The notes under the pieces: generated by a model
What the model was told of the DNA's origin: nothing
The model's input: only the letters and a program-made list of their open reading frames with translations
The model's database searches: none
Shown here: positions 1 to 9,618 of the stretch, piece by piece
How the letters are laid out: every line of letters begins with the position of its first letter
How positions within the stretch are numbered: position 1 is the stretch's first letter
From: Victivallales bacterium
GTDB taxonomy: Bacteria; Verrucomicrobiota; Lentisphaeria; Oligosphaerales; Lenti-02
Length of the DNA: 32,543 bases
Assembly (NCBI GenBank): GCA_003245525.1
Contig: QKCY01000300.1
Location: 1 to 32,543, forward strand
Reading direction: 5' to 3'
Program-made: the position numbers and the translations under genes

Positions 1-2
1 AG

Positions 3-3000
3 CCTCTGGTCGAAGCGGGTGCTCCCCTGAATTGGGACAAACGCAATGCTCGCTCGACCGGCCCGCACTACGGCATGGCCGAGCTCGTCTCCGGCAAGGG
101 CCGGGTTTTGTTGGTGGAACTCATCCCGGCCTACCACTGGTTCCACGACGCGAAGGGAGACAGCGGCTCCCCCGGCGCCAAGCTCTTCGCCAATCTCATG
201 GCCTATGCCCTGGCCAACGCCAGCGAACAGGCGGCCAAGCGGCCGCCCGCCAAACCCATCCCCGGTGCCGTCTCCTCCCTGCGCGAACTGCTGCCCGTTC
301 CGGAACGGGCCGCGGGCATCGCTATGGACGAAGGCTGGACCATCACCCAGCACGGCCCCTACACCACCAAGACTGACTTCCGGGGCGTGCGTACCTTCAT
401 TCACCCCGACCGCCCCAGCGAGGCCGGGAACTTCATCCAGGCCACGACCACCCTGACCGTGCCCGCCAGGACTGCGGGACCACTGCTCCTGCAATGGTAC
501 GAGTCGGATACCTACTGCGGCGGCAACGAACGCATCCTCGGCGGTGCCAAGCATGGCCAAGTAGCCCTCGACAACCGCAAGGCGGGCTATCGGTTCAAAC
601 AGGTCCTGGTCAACGGCCAAGTCGCCTGGGAGGAGGATGTGCTCGGCCGAAACATCCAGCCCGCCTGGCAGCGATTCCACACCTTGGATGTCGCGCCGTT
701 GCTTGCCCCGGACGCCACCACGGCCGAGGTGGTCATCCGGGTCGAAGACCGGCAGAGCTCCGCCGATCTGCCATTCTTCATCGAAGCCTTCTTCGGACGG
801 ATCGCCCTCCTCGCCCAACCTCGCCCGACCGACGCCCTGTTGACCGAGAATGGCGTTCCCGCCGCTGGCCAGTTGCGGGGTCCGGAACTGTCTCCCAAGG
901 ACGGCGGAGCCCTCCAAGTCGGCGCACCGACGGCCGCCACTTGGCTGGTGGGCGTGCCGGAGGGGACCTACCGGCTCGCCCTGCAAGTGGTGGACTCCCC
1001 CGATGGCACCGGACGCATCCGCCTACACGGCAAGGCGGGAACCCTGGGCGAGTGGGAACTGACCGCCAACGACGGTCGCGCCTGGTGGCTGCTGACCGAT
1101 CCCGTGCCGCTCGGCGCGGAACGCCTGACCGTGGACTTCGCGGCCATCGATACGCCGATCGACATCCGGCGGGTGGCCGCCATTCCCTGTCCCTCCCCGA
1201 CGAGCGAGCCCGTTCCCCGGAACCAGCGACCGACCCCACCATCGGCGACCGTGCCCCTGCTGCTTGCCGAATCCGCAGGCGTGGGACGGCAAGGAGAGAT
1301 CACGGCGCAGACCGTGCCATTCGCCCAGGGCGTTCTCCGCGACCCGGAGCAGGTCGCCCTGACCACCGCCGAGGGCGAGCCCGTCGCCGTGCAGACCCGT
1401 CCGGTCGCCACCTGGCCCGACGGCTCGGTCAAGATCCTCCAGACCTGCTTCCCCGCCACAGTCGCCCCCCAGGGGACGGCCGCCTTCGTGTTGCATGCGC
1501 CGGAGAAAGCCAAAGCTGCCCCTCCGGTCGAGCTCACCGTTGAGGAGAAGGGCGACCGGATCGTGGTCGACACCGGCGCAGTCCAGGCGGAACTCAGCAC
1601 CACCCACGGCCGTATCGTCGATGCGGTCCGCCGGGGAGGGTCGCTCCTGACCTCTCCCCGTGGCAACTGGGATCTGGTGCTGGAGGCCGAAGACGGCAGC
1701 CAACTGCGTGCCGCCACCGCCCCGGTGACATCCACCCGCATCGTCGAACGCGGCCCTTGCCGCGCCCTCATTCTGCGGCAGGGGTGGTTCGTCCGCGCAG
1801 ACGGGACCCCGACTCGGCTCGAATACCGCATCCAGACCGAGTTCACGGCCGGGAGCGACGAGTTGCGGGTGCAGACCTTCCTCGTCAACCGGGACGATGC
1901 TCCCGAAGCCTATCTCCAGCGTTGGTCGCTGGAAGTGCCCTGGCAACAGGCCCAGTCCGGCAGCCTCCTGCTTGGCGACCACGAACGGCAGGCACGGGCC
2001 GGGGCCGTGCTCTACCAGCACCGGGAGAACCAAGTGACCTGGACCGGCACCGACAGCGTCGCCCGCAGCCAGGGCGCGTGTCCGGGACTGGTCCGGCTTC
2101 CCGGCCTCGTCTTCGGCAGCCGCTGGTTCTGGCAGCGGTTCCCGCAGGCCATCCGCTTTGCGGAGAACCGCGTGATTCAGGACTTCATTCCCCGGCCTCT
2201 CGACGACGGCGACGTACCCACCGAGTGGGCGGAACGCATGGCCAAGACCACCGACAAGTACGTGGTCGGCGGCATTGGCTATCCCCAGTCCCCGGGCAAG
2301 CTGGGCCTCTTCCGTCTGGCTCGCGGCGAGGCCCTGCGCCAAGAATTGCTCTTCCGTTTCACCGACGCTTCCGCCCCTCTGGCCCAGTTGCTGGCCCGGC
2401 TGGACGCCCCTCTGCGCGCCCATGCCGACGCGCGCTATGCGGCCGACACCCGCGCCTACGGCCAGTTCCACCCCCGTGACCCGCGGCTCTTCCCGGCCTA
2501 CGAAGATAGTGTCGAAGCCTTCCTGAAGGGTTATCTCGCCAAGCGCGAGCAACGGCGCGAGTACGGATTCGAGAACTACGGCGACGACACCTTCGAATGG
2601 GGCTACGGCCCCTCCTTCACCTACTGGAGCAACAGCGAGTACGACCACCACCATGGCTTCGCCACCGAATACCTGCGCAGCGGGGATCGGCGGTGGTGGG
2701 ACGAGTTCGAGAAGACCGCCCGGACCTATGCGGACGTGGTGGTGATCCATCACGAGACCACCGGCGGCTACCCCCAACGCGGCGGCCCGCACCATCACAA
2801 CTCCACCGCCCTCTGGATGCCTTCCGACCCCCGTCAAGGCTGGGTGGCCGACCACACCCACCACGCCGCCGACTCGGGGCATGCCTGGGCGGAGGGGATG
2901 GTGGACTACTGGTTCCTGACCGGCGATCCCTGGGCGGAAGAGGTCGTGCGGGAGATGGCCGACTGGTATGTCCAGATCGTCGCCCAGAACCGCTATGGGG

Positions 3001-4280
3001 CGGGTGGCCAGGAACGGGGTCCCGGCTGGGCCCTGGTCGCGCTCTCGGCCCTGGCCCGCGCCACTAACGATCCCCGCGTCCTCGCCGCCGGGCAGAGTGT
3101 GGCCGACTGGGTCGCGGACTGGCAGGACCCGGTGCGAGGCGTGGTGTCGGTCCCCATTTCCGAACAGCCGAGCTACGAGGGAGGCACCGTGTTCATGCAC
3201 GGGATCGTGGGTCGCGGACTTGGGCGCTGGTACGACGTGACCGGCGATCCCCGCACCCGCCAGGCCCTGCTGGGCGTGGCGGAATGGCTGGTCACCGAGC
3301 CGATGGAGGCCCCCGGCCGGTTCTGGTACAAGCAAGCCCCGAACTGCATGCATGGCTACGGAACCACCGACCAGACGCTCAATGCCCTCGCCTACGCCTA
3401 CGCCCTCACCGGCCAGGAGCGTTACGGTCGGGTAGCCGACGCCCTGCTGGGAGCGTGCGGGGCTAACGTCCGCGGCATGAGCTGGTTCCCGCAGGTTCTC
3501 GACCTGCTGGCCGACCGACGCTATCCCGCGACCTTGGGTACGTCCGCCGATCACGCCGTTGCTGCTCCCGGCACCCCGGCCCAATGGGCTGTAACTCTGC
3601 ACAATACCTGCGGCCAGCCCCTGCAAGTCGTCTCCGCTCTCTCCCTGCCAATGGGTTTCACGGGGACGGCACCCGCTCCGTTCGTCCTGGCCCCGGATAC
3701 CACCGAACACCTGGCCATTGATCTGGAACCCCAGGAACCGACGGGGGGCGGCGAGGTCGCGCTGCAACTGGAGTTGCGGCGGCCGGACGGCACCGTCACT
3801 GCCCGCCGTGCCAGTGTCGGCGTGCGGGCAGTCCCGGAAATCCAGCGTCGCGAACTGGCGGTAGGCGACGCCACTATCCATCCTCCCATGCAACGGATCG
3901 GCACTGGGACGGACGCCTACATCGACGATCCCCGGCCAGCGGATTTCAGCGGCAACCCGCTCCCGGCCGACGGTACCGCCGGAGGCTGGGCAACCTGGAC
4001 CTTGGCCACCCCCGCCGCCTGCCAGCTCACCATCTGGGCCGAAGTGAAGTGGCTGGACCAGAAGGGCAACTCCCTCCATCTTTCCGTGGACGGCCAGCCC
4101 GAGACCGTGCTCGGCAACGCCGGGGAGGTGGGGCCCTGGATCTGGGTGAAGGGGCCTTGCCTTCCGCTTGCCGCCGGTACGCACACCATCCGCATCCGGA
4201 CCCGCGAGGAAGGCACGCGACTCGGCAATCTGTGGCTGACCAATCTACCCGACGACTCGCCTCCCGCTCCGGCCAGATAG
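3..4280 (+). CDS. Giant multidomain PL26/YetA-like exo-rhamnogalacturonan lyase-type protein (5' end off window)
   Basis: The frame is open from base 3 with no stop upstream, so the ATG at 75 is internal and the true start lies outside the window. In order I read: the end of a glutamine-amidotransferase-like alpha/beta domain (GKGRVLLVELIP near 105-140, ANLMAYAL near 195); a galactose-binding-like beta-sandwich (about 330-820); a PcRGLX/YetA-like N-terminal barrel (about 1245-1500); a central beta-sandwich (about 1530-2350); an alpha/alpha-toroid rich in His and Trp (about 2400-3500, with SEYDHHHGF, GGPHHHN and DHTHHAADSGHAWAEG); a NEW3-like beta-domain (about 3520-3830); and a C-terminal carbohydrate-binding-like domain (about 3860-4260). 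Known PL26 enzymes cleave rhamnogalacturonan I from the chain end by beta-elimination. The family assignment rests on the fold-typical motifs; the substrate is inferred. Export is likely but the signal peptide is not visible. The stop is TAG. Confidence 0.72.
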   Translation, partial: PLVEAGAPLNWDKRNARSTGPHYGMAELVSGKGRVLLVELIPAYHWFHDAKGDSGSPGAKLFANLMAYALANASEQAAKRPPAKPIPGAVSSLRELLPVPERAAGIAMDEGWTITQHGPYTTKTDFRGVRTFIHPDRPSEAGNFIQATTTLTVPARTAGPLLLQWYESDTYCGGNERILGGAKHGQVALDNRKAGYRFKQVLVNGQVAWEEDVLGRNIQPAWQRFHTLDVAPLLAPDATTAEVVIRVEDRQSSADLPFFIEAFFGRIALLAQPRPTDALLTENGVPAAGQLRGPELSPKDGGALQVGAPTAATWLVGVPEGTYRLALQVVDSPDGTGRIRLHGKAGTLGEWELTANDGRAWWLLTDPVPLGAERLTVDFAAIDTPIDIRRVAAIPCPSPTSEPVPRNQRPTPPSATVPLLLAESAGVGRQGEITAQTVPFAQGVLRDPEQVALTTAEGEPVAVQTRPVATWPDGSVKILQTCFPATVAPQGTAAFVLHAPEKAKAAPPVELTVEEKGDRIVVDTGAVQAELSTTHGRIVDAVRRGGSLLTSPRGNWDLVLEAEDGSQLRAATAPVTSTRIVERGPCRALILRQGWFVRADGTPTRLEYRIQTEFTAGSDELRVQTFLVNRDDAPEAYLQRWSLEVPWQQAQSGSLLLGDHERQARAGAVLYQHRENQVTWTGTDSVARSQGACPGLVRLPGLVFGSRWFWQRFPQAIRFAENRVIQDFIPRPLDDGDVPTEWAERMAKTTDKYVVGGIGYPQSPGKLGLFRLARGEALRQELLFRFTDASAPLAQLLARLDAPLRAHADARYAADTRAYGQFHPRDPRLFPAYEDSVEAFLKGYLAKREQRREYGFENYGDDTFEWGYGPSFTYWSNSEYDHHHGFATEYLRSGDRRWWDEFEKTARTYADVVVIHHETTGGYPQRGGPHHHNSTALWMPSDPRQGWVADHTHHAADSGHAWAEGMVDYWFLTGDPWAEEVVREMADWYVQIVAQNRYGAGGQERGPGWALVALSALARATNDPRVLAAGQSVADWVADWQDPVRGVVSVPISEQPSYEGGTVFMHGIVGRGLGRWYDVTGDPRTRQALLGVAEWLVTEPMEAPGRFWYKQAPNCMHGYGTTDQTLNALAYAYALTGQERYGRVADALLGACGANVRGMSWFPQVLDLLADRRYPATLGTSADHAVAAPGTPAQWAVTLHNTCGQPLQVVSALSLPMGFTGTAPAPFVLAPDTTEHLAIDLEPQEPTGGGEVALQLELRRPDGTVTARRASVGVRAVPEIQRRELAVGDATIHPPMQRIGTGTDAYIDDPRPADFSGNPLPADGTAGGWATWTLATPAACQLTIWAEVKWLDQKGNSLHLSVDGQPETVLGNAGEVGPWIWVKGPCLPLAAGTHTIRIRTREEGTRLGNLWLTNLPDDSPPAPAR

Positions 4281-4324
4281 GAGCACCGCCGAGACCAACG
4301 TCGGGACAATCCGGTTCCCCCGCT

Positions 4325-4352
4325 TTGCAGGCAACCCAAGCATTCCTATCTT
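4325..4352 (+). promoter_or_regulatory. Weak sigma70-like promoter candidate for the histidine kinase gene
   Basis: TTGCAG (4325-4330) and TATCTT (4347-4352) are separated by 16 bases and lie about 60 bases before the kinase ATG. Both boxes are imperfect (about 3/6 and 4/6). The 133-base gap after the preceding stop shows no strong terminator hairpin, so read-through transcription is also possible. Confidence 0.22.
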
Positions 4353-4413
4353 ACCACGGTTGAAACGGCAAGGTGCGGATGGAAACGATGTGGGTCCGAG
4401 CAGGGAATAGTGA

Positions 4414-7400
4414 ATGGGCGATCGGCGCAGAACCAAGGCGGAACTGATTCAGGAACTGGAATTGCTGCGCGGGCGGGTGGGTGAACTCGAAGCGCGGCAG
4501 ATCGCTCCTCCCTCCCCTCCGGCCAACCCCGTCTGGGAGATCTGCGACCGGGTTCTTCTCGACGACCGCCACCTGGCCATCGGACTCAACGCCACGAGCG
4601 TGGTATGGCTGAGCGGTACCGCTCGGCGGGTTCTTGGCTACGCCGACGGGTCGGCACCGCTTCCGCTCCCCTTGCCCGCCCTGCTCTGCCATGAACTGGC
4701 GGCGGCGATCCAGGAAGGGAATCCGGAGCCCTTGTTGCGGCTCGGTTCTCTGCTGACCCGGCAGGGCGTGATCATTCCGGTGGAGTTGCGGCTCTGCGAA
4801 TTGCCGGGACTCCCCGCTGACTGCCGCCTGTTGCTGGCACACGATCTCCGTCCCAGCCTACAGGCCAGCAGCGCCCTGCGCGAGTCAAGAGCGGGCTTCA
4901 CGCAATTCTTCCGCCGTCTCCCCGACGGTGTTCTCGTGACCGATCTGGAAACCAGGCGGTTCCTGGACACGAATCCGGCCATCTGCCGGATGACGGGCTA
5001 TAGCCACGACGAGCTGTGCCGGATGCGGGTCGGAGACCTCCACCCGGCGGAGTCGCTCGACCGAGTCCGCAAGGTCTTCGCCAGCCCTTCGCCGCAGGCA
5101 TTCGCGGCTCCTGCCGATGTCCTGCTCCGGTGCAAGGACGGGTCCCTGCTGCTCGCCAGTGTCCATGGCGTCCCAATGACGATGGGAGGGGGCCGCCCGT
5201 GCGTGGCAGGCGTGTTCCGCGACGTGACCCGGCAGCGGGAACAGGAGGAGGCCCTCCGCCGCAGCGAAGGCCGTCTGAAAGCAACCCTCGACCACGCGGA
5301 CATGCTGGTGTTCCTCTTGGACCAGGACGGAACCGTCGTCTCCGTCGAAGGCAAGGGCGCCCGGGTCCACGGTCTGGATGCAGCGGCGTTGGTCGGCCGC
5401 TCCACCCTCGCCTGCTATGTGGACCGCCCCGATGTCACCGACACCATCCGGCAGGCGCTGGCCGGCCAGTCCGGGCGGTTCACCTCGAACCATCTGGGAC
5501 GGGTGTTCGACTGCCATCTCAACCCGGTCCGGGACGAGGTCGGCACCGTCACCGGCGTGGTGGTGGTAGGGATCGATGTGACGGAGCGCCTCGCCATGGA
5601 GCAGTCGTTGCGCGAGAGCGAGGAGCGCCTGGCCCTGGCCACCCGCTCGGCCGGCATCGGGCTGTGGCATCTGGACGTGCCCACCAACACGCTCCATTGG
5701 GACCGGCGGACGTACGAACTCCACGGGATGGCTCCCGGACAGGCCCCCGTGCCATATGCCGACTGGGAGAGCCGGGTGTACCCCGAAGACCTGGAGATGA
5801 CCAACCGGGAAGTGAGGGCGTCCCTCGCTGGTGGCCAGGAGTTCCACACCGCTTTCCGCGTGCTCCATCCCGACGGCTCGTTGCGGTACCTCGAAGCCCG
5901 CGGGTCGGTCCGCCGCGACCAGGCGGGAACGGCGGTCGGCATGACCGGCGTCAACTGGGACATCACCGAACTGATGCTGGTCAACCAACGCCTGCGGGAG
6001 AGCCGGACCGAGTACTCCCAGCTCTTCAACACCATGCTGGTTGGCTTCGGGCTCCATGAGGTGGTCCTTGACGACCACGGGCAGCCGTGCAGCTACCGGT
6101 TCCTCCAAGTGAATCCCGCCTTCGAACGGATCACCGGCCTCCCGGCGGGGGAGGTGATCGGCAGGACAGTCCAGGAAGTCTTGCCCGACATCGAGGACGA
6201 GTGGATCCAGCGCCTGGGCCGGGTAGCCACCACGGGCGAGGCTGCCTCCTTCGAGCTCTACAACCGCAGTCTTGACCTGCACTTGGAGGTGGGGGCATAC
6301 TGTCCGGCCATCGGCAAGGTCGCCTGCACCTTCACCGATGTCACCCAGCGCTGGCAGAGCGACCGGCAACTGCGCGAGAGCCGCGCGAGCTACCAGCATC
6401 TCTTCACCTCGATGCTCGAGGGCTTTGCCCTCCACGAGATCATCCTGGACGACGCCGGCAATCCCTGCGACTACCGGTTCCTGCAAGTGAACGCGGCCTT
6501 CGAAGAGCTGACCGGACTGCGTGCGGAGCAAGCGGTGGGGCACACCGTCCGGGAATCGCTGCCCGAAATGGAAGACGAGTGGATCGCGCGCTACGGCAAG
6601 GTGGCGCTGACCGGCGAGCCGAGCCGGTTCGAGCTCTTCTCCGGGCCGCTGGGCAGGCACTTCGAGGTCGCCGCCTATTCGCCGGTCTGGGGGCAGTTTG
6701 CCTGCATCTTCCGGGATGTGACCGAACGGGTCCGCACCGAGACCCGGGTCCGCACCGAGACCCGGGTGCTCGAGCTCCTCAACAGCGCCGAGCCCCAGCG
6801 GGCGATGCTGCAAAAGCTGCTCGCCATCCTGCGCGAGGAGACGGACATCGAGGCGACCGGCATCCGGGTCTTCGATGGCACCGACTACCCTTACTACGAG
6901 CACAACGGGTTCGGCGCCGACTTCCTGGCGACCGAGAACTCCCTCTGCGGAGAACCGGGACCCGATGGCTCCCGTACGCCCGCCTGCATCTGCGGCCGAG
7001 TCCTGCTGGGAGCGACCGACCCCTCCCTCCCGTTCTTCACGGAGAACGGCAGTTTCTGGACCAACAGCACCAGTGATCTGCTCGCGCACCCGGACCACCG
7101 CCAGCTTGGCACCCTCCGCGGGCGCTGTCCGCACGACGGTTACGAATCCCTGGCCCTCGTCCCGCTACGCTGCGCCGGGGAGATTCTGGGCCTGCTCCAA
7201 CTCAACGACCGCCGCCGGAGCCGCTTCACCCCCGAGGACATCGTGTTCTACGAAGGGCTTGGTGCCAGCATCGGGGCCTCCCTGGCCCGCGAACACGACC
7301 AGCAGGCCCGGCGCCGCAGCGAGGAACGGCTCCACCATATCCTGGACGGTTTGGGGGCCGGGGTCATCGCCGTCGACCTCGACTCCGGTCAAGTCGCCTA

Positions 7401-8847
7401 CGCCAATCCGGCCGCCGCCGAGCTCCTTGGCATGGAGCGCGAACGGTTGGTCGGGATGCCCTCCCGGCAACTCTCGCCCGGCCCCGACCTGAGCGAGGGC
7501 AGACCCTCCCCCGCCTCCGGCGAAGCCTTCCTCCTGGCAGCGGACGGACGTCGGGTGCCCGTGCTGCGCACCTCCTCGCTCACCGAACTGGGGGACCGCC
7601 AGTGCCAGCTCCAGAGCTTCCTCGACCTGACTGCCATCCGGGATGCCGAGACGGAGCGACAGCAGTTCCAGGAACGGCTCGACCAAGCCCAGCGCCTGGA
7701 GGCGATCGGGACCCTGGCCGGAGGCATCGCCCATGACTTCAACAATATCCTCTACGCCATTCTCGGCTTTGCCGAGCTAGCCCAGGACGACTGCCCGGCG
7801 GATTCCGATGCCCACGAGAATATCCGCGAAGTCATCAAGGCGGCAAACCGGGCCCGGGAAGTGGTCAACCAGATCCTGCTCTACAGCCGGCAGACCGAGC
7901 ACGAGAAGCTGCCGTTCCGCCTGCAGACCGTGGTCCGCGAGGTGAGCAAACTCCTGCGCGGCACGATCCCCGCCACCATCGCCATCCATACGGACCTCGA
8001 CCCGGGTTGCCCGCCAGTGCTAGCCGATCCCAACCAGATGCACCAGGTGCTGATGAACCTCTGCACCAACTCCTTCCAGGCCATGCGGCGGTGGGCGGAA
8101 GCGCCCGACGGGGAACACGAGTGCATGATCCTTCTCCAACTCCGCCAACGGAACCTGTCCCTCGCCGACACCCAGCCCCATCCCGGCCTGCGTCCTGGTC
8201 GCCACGTGGAACTGACAGTCAAAGACACCGGACCCGGCATCCCCCCCGACATTGTCGGGCACATCTTCGAGCCCTATTTCACCACCAAGACCAAGGAACG
8301 GGGCACCGGACTGGGGCTGGCCATCGTGGCGGGCATCGTGCGTGCCCACGAGGGGGCGGTGACGGTGGCAAGCCAACTGGGGGCGGGGACCACGTTCCAC
8401 ATCCTCTTGCCGGTCTGCCCGGAGGAAGCCGACAGCATGGCGGAGGAGGCCGCCTCTCCCGCTGCGCGGCAGGCACATGGACGCGTGCTGCTGGTGGACG
8501 ACGAGGCGTCGATCCGCCAGTTGGCGGAGGTCGGTCTGGGACACCGCGGCTACACCGTCACGGTGGCGAGCGACGGCAAGACGGCCCTTGAACTACTGCA
8601 CGCGAATCCGGAGGCCTACGACATTCTGGTGACGGATCTCTCCATGCCGGGCATGACCGGCATGGAACTCGCCTGGGAGGCCTTGCGCCTGCGCCCCGAA
8701 CTGCCCGTCCTCCTCTGCACGGGATTCAGCGAGACCGTGACCCAGGAGGAGGCACGGTCCCACGGCATTCGCGAACTGGCCTTGAAGCCGCTGCCGCCAA
8801 GCCAGCTCTCGGACCTCATCCAGCGGATTCTGCACCCGTCCGCCTGA
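4414..8847 (+). CDS. Soluble hybrid sensor histidine kinase: six PAS, GAF, HisKA, HATPase, receiver
   Basis: This 1,477-residue protein has no membrane segment, so it should sense a cytoplasmic signal. Order: N-terminal coiled coil (1-30); PAS domains near 158-280, 287-395, 403-525, 532-645 and 658-772; GAF near 783-965; a sixth PAS near 971-1075; HisKA with phospho-acceptor H1107 in GGIAHDFNN; HATPase with N-box N1215/N1219, G1 box DTGPGIP from D1271 and a GTGLGLAI lid/G2 motif; and a C-terminal receiver with phospho-acceptor D1408 and conserved K1458. PAS4 and PAS5 are clearly duplicated (both contain YRFLQVN and EDEWI). There is no DNA-binding output in the protein, so the phosphate must pass to a partner or the receiver may feed back on the kinase. 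AGGGAA precedes the ATG at suitable spacing. No cognate regulator gene is adjacent. The ligand is unknown. Confidence 0.95.
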   Translation: MGDRRRTKAELIQELELLRGRVGELEARQIAPPSPPANPVWEICDRVLLDDRHLAIGLNATSVVWLSGTARRVLGYADGSAPLPLPLPALLCHELAAAIQEGNPEPLLRLGSLLTRQGVIIPVELRLCELPGLPADCRLLLAHDLRPSLQASSALRESRAGFTQFFRRLPDGVLVTDLETRRFLDTNPAICRMTGYSHDELCRMRVGDLHPAESLDRVRKVFASPSPQAFAAPADVLLRCKDGSLLLASVHGVPMTMGGGRPCVAGVFRDVTRQREQEEALRRSEGRLKATLDHADMLVFLLDQDGTVVSVEGKGARVHGLDAAALVGRSTLACYVDRPDVTDTIRQALAGQSGRFTSNHLGRVFDCHLNPVRDEVGTVTGVVVVGIDVTERLAMEQSLRESEERLALATRSAGIGLWHLDVPTNTLHWDRRTYELHGMAPGQAPVPYADWESRVYPEDLEMTNREVRASLAGGQEFHTAFRVLHPDGSLRYLEARGSVRRDQAGTAVGMTGVNWDITELMLVNQRLRESRTEYSQLFNTMLVGFGLHEVVLDDHGQPCSYRFLQVNPAFERITGLPAGEVIGRTVQEVLPDIEDEWIQRLGRVATTGEAASFELYNRSLDLHLEVGAYCPAIGKVACTFTDVTQRWQSDRQLRESRASYQHLFTSMLEGFALHEIILDDAGNPCDYRFLQVNAAFEELTGLRAEQAVGHTVRESLPEMEDEWIARYGKVALTGEPSRFELFSGPLGRHFEVAAYSPVWGQFACIFRDVTERVRTETRVRTETRVLELLNSAEPQRAMLQKLLAILREETDIEATGIRVFDGTDYPYYEHNGFGADFLATENSLCGEPGPDGSRTPACICGRVLLGATDPSLPFFTENGSFWTNSTSDLLAHPDHRQLGTLRGRCPHDGYESLALVPLRCAGEILGLLQLNDRRRSRFTPEDIVFYEGLGASIGASLAREHDQQARRRSEERLHHILDGLGAGVIAVDLDSGQVAYANPAAAELLGMERERLVGMPSRQLSPGPDLSEGRPSPASGEAFLLAADGRRVPVLRTSSLTELGDRQCQLQSFLDLTAIRDAETERQQFQERLDQAQRLEAIGTLAGGIAHDFNNILYAILGFAELAQDDCPADSDAHENIREVIKAANRAREVVNQILLYSRQTEHEKLPFRLQTVVREVSKLLRGTIPATIAIHTDLDPGCPPVLADPNQMHQVLMNLCTNSFQAMRRWAEAPDGEHECMILLQLRQRNLSLADTQPHPGLRPGRHVELTVKDTGPGIPPDIVGHIFEPYFTTKTKERGTGLGLAIVAGIVRAHEGAVTVASQLGAGTTFHILLPVCPEEADSMAEEAASPAARQAHGRVLLVDDEASIRQLAEVGLGHRGYTVTVASDGKTALELLHANPEAYDILVTDLSMPGMTGMELAWEALRLRPELPVLLCTGFSETVTQEEARSHGIRELALKPLPPSQLSDLIQRILHPSA
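6728..6763 (+). repeat. Perfect 18-base tandem duplication in the PAS5-GAF linker
   Basis: GGGTCCGCACCGAGACCC occurs twice back to back and encodes the six residues RVRTET twice. It lies in the predicted helical linker between PAS5 and the GAF domain of the hybrid kinase. It keeps the reading frame but adds six rather than seven residues to the helix. Confidence 0.9.
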
Positions 8848-9613
8848 CGCCGTTCCATTTGCGCACGGCCCGGGCCAACGCCCGGTGGTAGGGAACCAAC
8901 GGTTCGGGGGAACGGAAGCGGGCGCTGAAGACCACGGCGGGAGAGGGTTCCCAGCCCTTCAGCGCCTCCAGCCAACGCCCTATCGTCTCGGCGTGCAGGC
9001 ATTCCGGAGCGGAGCCATCCAGCAGGAAGCGCACCAGCCGCAGGCTCCCCCCCAGGACTTCGTATACTTCCTGCGGCTCGGGTTGCGGCGAGATGTCGTG
9101 GATCACCACGTTGGCGGCAACGGCCACCCGCTCCGAGCCAACCATCGTCACCAGTTCGCGGGCCAGCCGCCATTCGCGGGACAGGGGAAAGCGGCGCGGA
9201 ACCCGAACCTGCATGCACAGAACCGGGCCCGGCGAGGATGCCAGCAACGCCTCCTCCAGGATGTCGGCCCGGTTGACAATGCCCAGCCGCCCCACGATCC
9301 GGTCCAACCCCATGTCGAGGCTGGCGCAGACCGCCCCGTAGCAGCGCCCCAGTTCCAGCGTTGCCGCCAGGGACTGGACGAGGCCGTGCTGGATCGGCCA
9401 GGGGCACTCGTCAAGATAGGGAGCGTGCTCCAGCGGCAGGGCCTCGGGGATATTGACCACCGTCAAGTCATCCAGCTCGAAACGCTGGGCAAAACGGGCG
9501 GAGGACTCCAACAGAGCAACCGGCACCTCGAAGCCATAGCTCGGGAATGGACCGGCGGCATCGAGGGCCTCCTGCCACAGTTCCTCATCAATCCGTACCC
9601 CGCAGACCACCAT
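8816..9613 (-). CDS. Hypothetical protein, possible TIM-barrel fold
   Basis: This 265-residue protein starts at ATG 9613, five bases after the rsmE stop, with GGGGAGGGA inside the end of rsmE as ribosome-binding site. An in-frame upstream ATG at 9682 lies inside rsmE and was rejected. I do not recognise a family. Alternating hydrophobic strands (FEVPVALL, LTVVNIPEA, YGAVCASLDMG, LCMQVRVP, VAVAANVVIHD, VRFLLDG, PAVVFSARF) separated by helices resemble an (alpha/beta)8 barrel of the sugar-isomerase/epimerase type, but no metal-binding signature is evident. It has no signal peptide and ends with a basic tail. Its 3' end overlaps the convergent kinase gene by 32 bases. It is translationally coupled to rsmE and, through it, to the GH36 gene. 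Confidence 0.75.
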   Translation of the reverse strand: MVVCGVRIDEELWQEALDAAGPFPSYGFEVPVALLESSARFAQRFELDDLTVVNIPEALPLEHAPYLDECPWPIQHGLVQSLAATLELGRCYGAVCASLDMGLDRIVGRLGIVNRADILEEALLASSPGPVLCMQVRVPRRFPLSREWRLARELVTMVGSERVAVAANVVIHDISPQPEPQEVYEVLGGSLRLVRFLLDGSAPECLHAETIGRWLEALKGWEPSPAVVFSARFRSPEPLVPYHRALARAVRKWNGVRRTGAESAG

Positions 9614-9618
9614 GCCGC

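Noticed and set aside
1023-4184. Open frame of 1,053 codons on the minus strand inside the PL26-like gene
   Set aside because: It is a shadow caused by GC-rich third positions. Its translation is low-complexity Gly/Ala/Val/His without family motifs, while the plus-strand gene is clearly coding.
4885-7134. Open frame of 749 codons antisense to the histidine kinase
   Set aside because: It lies fully within the PAS/GAF coding region and has no recognisable domain or ribosome-binding site.
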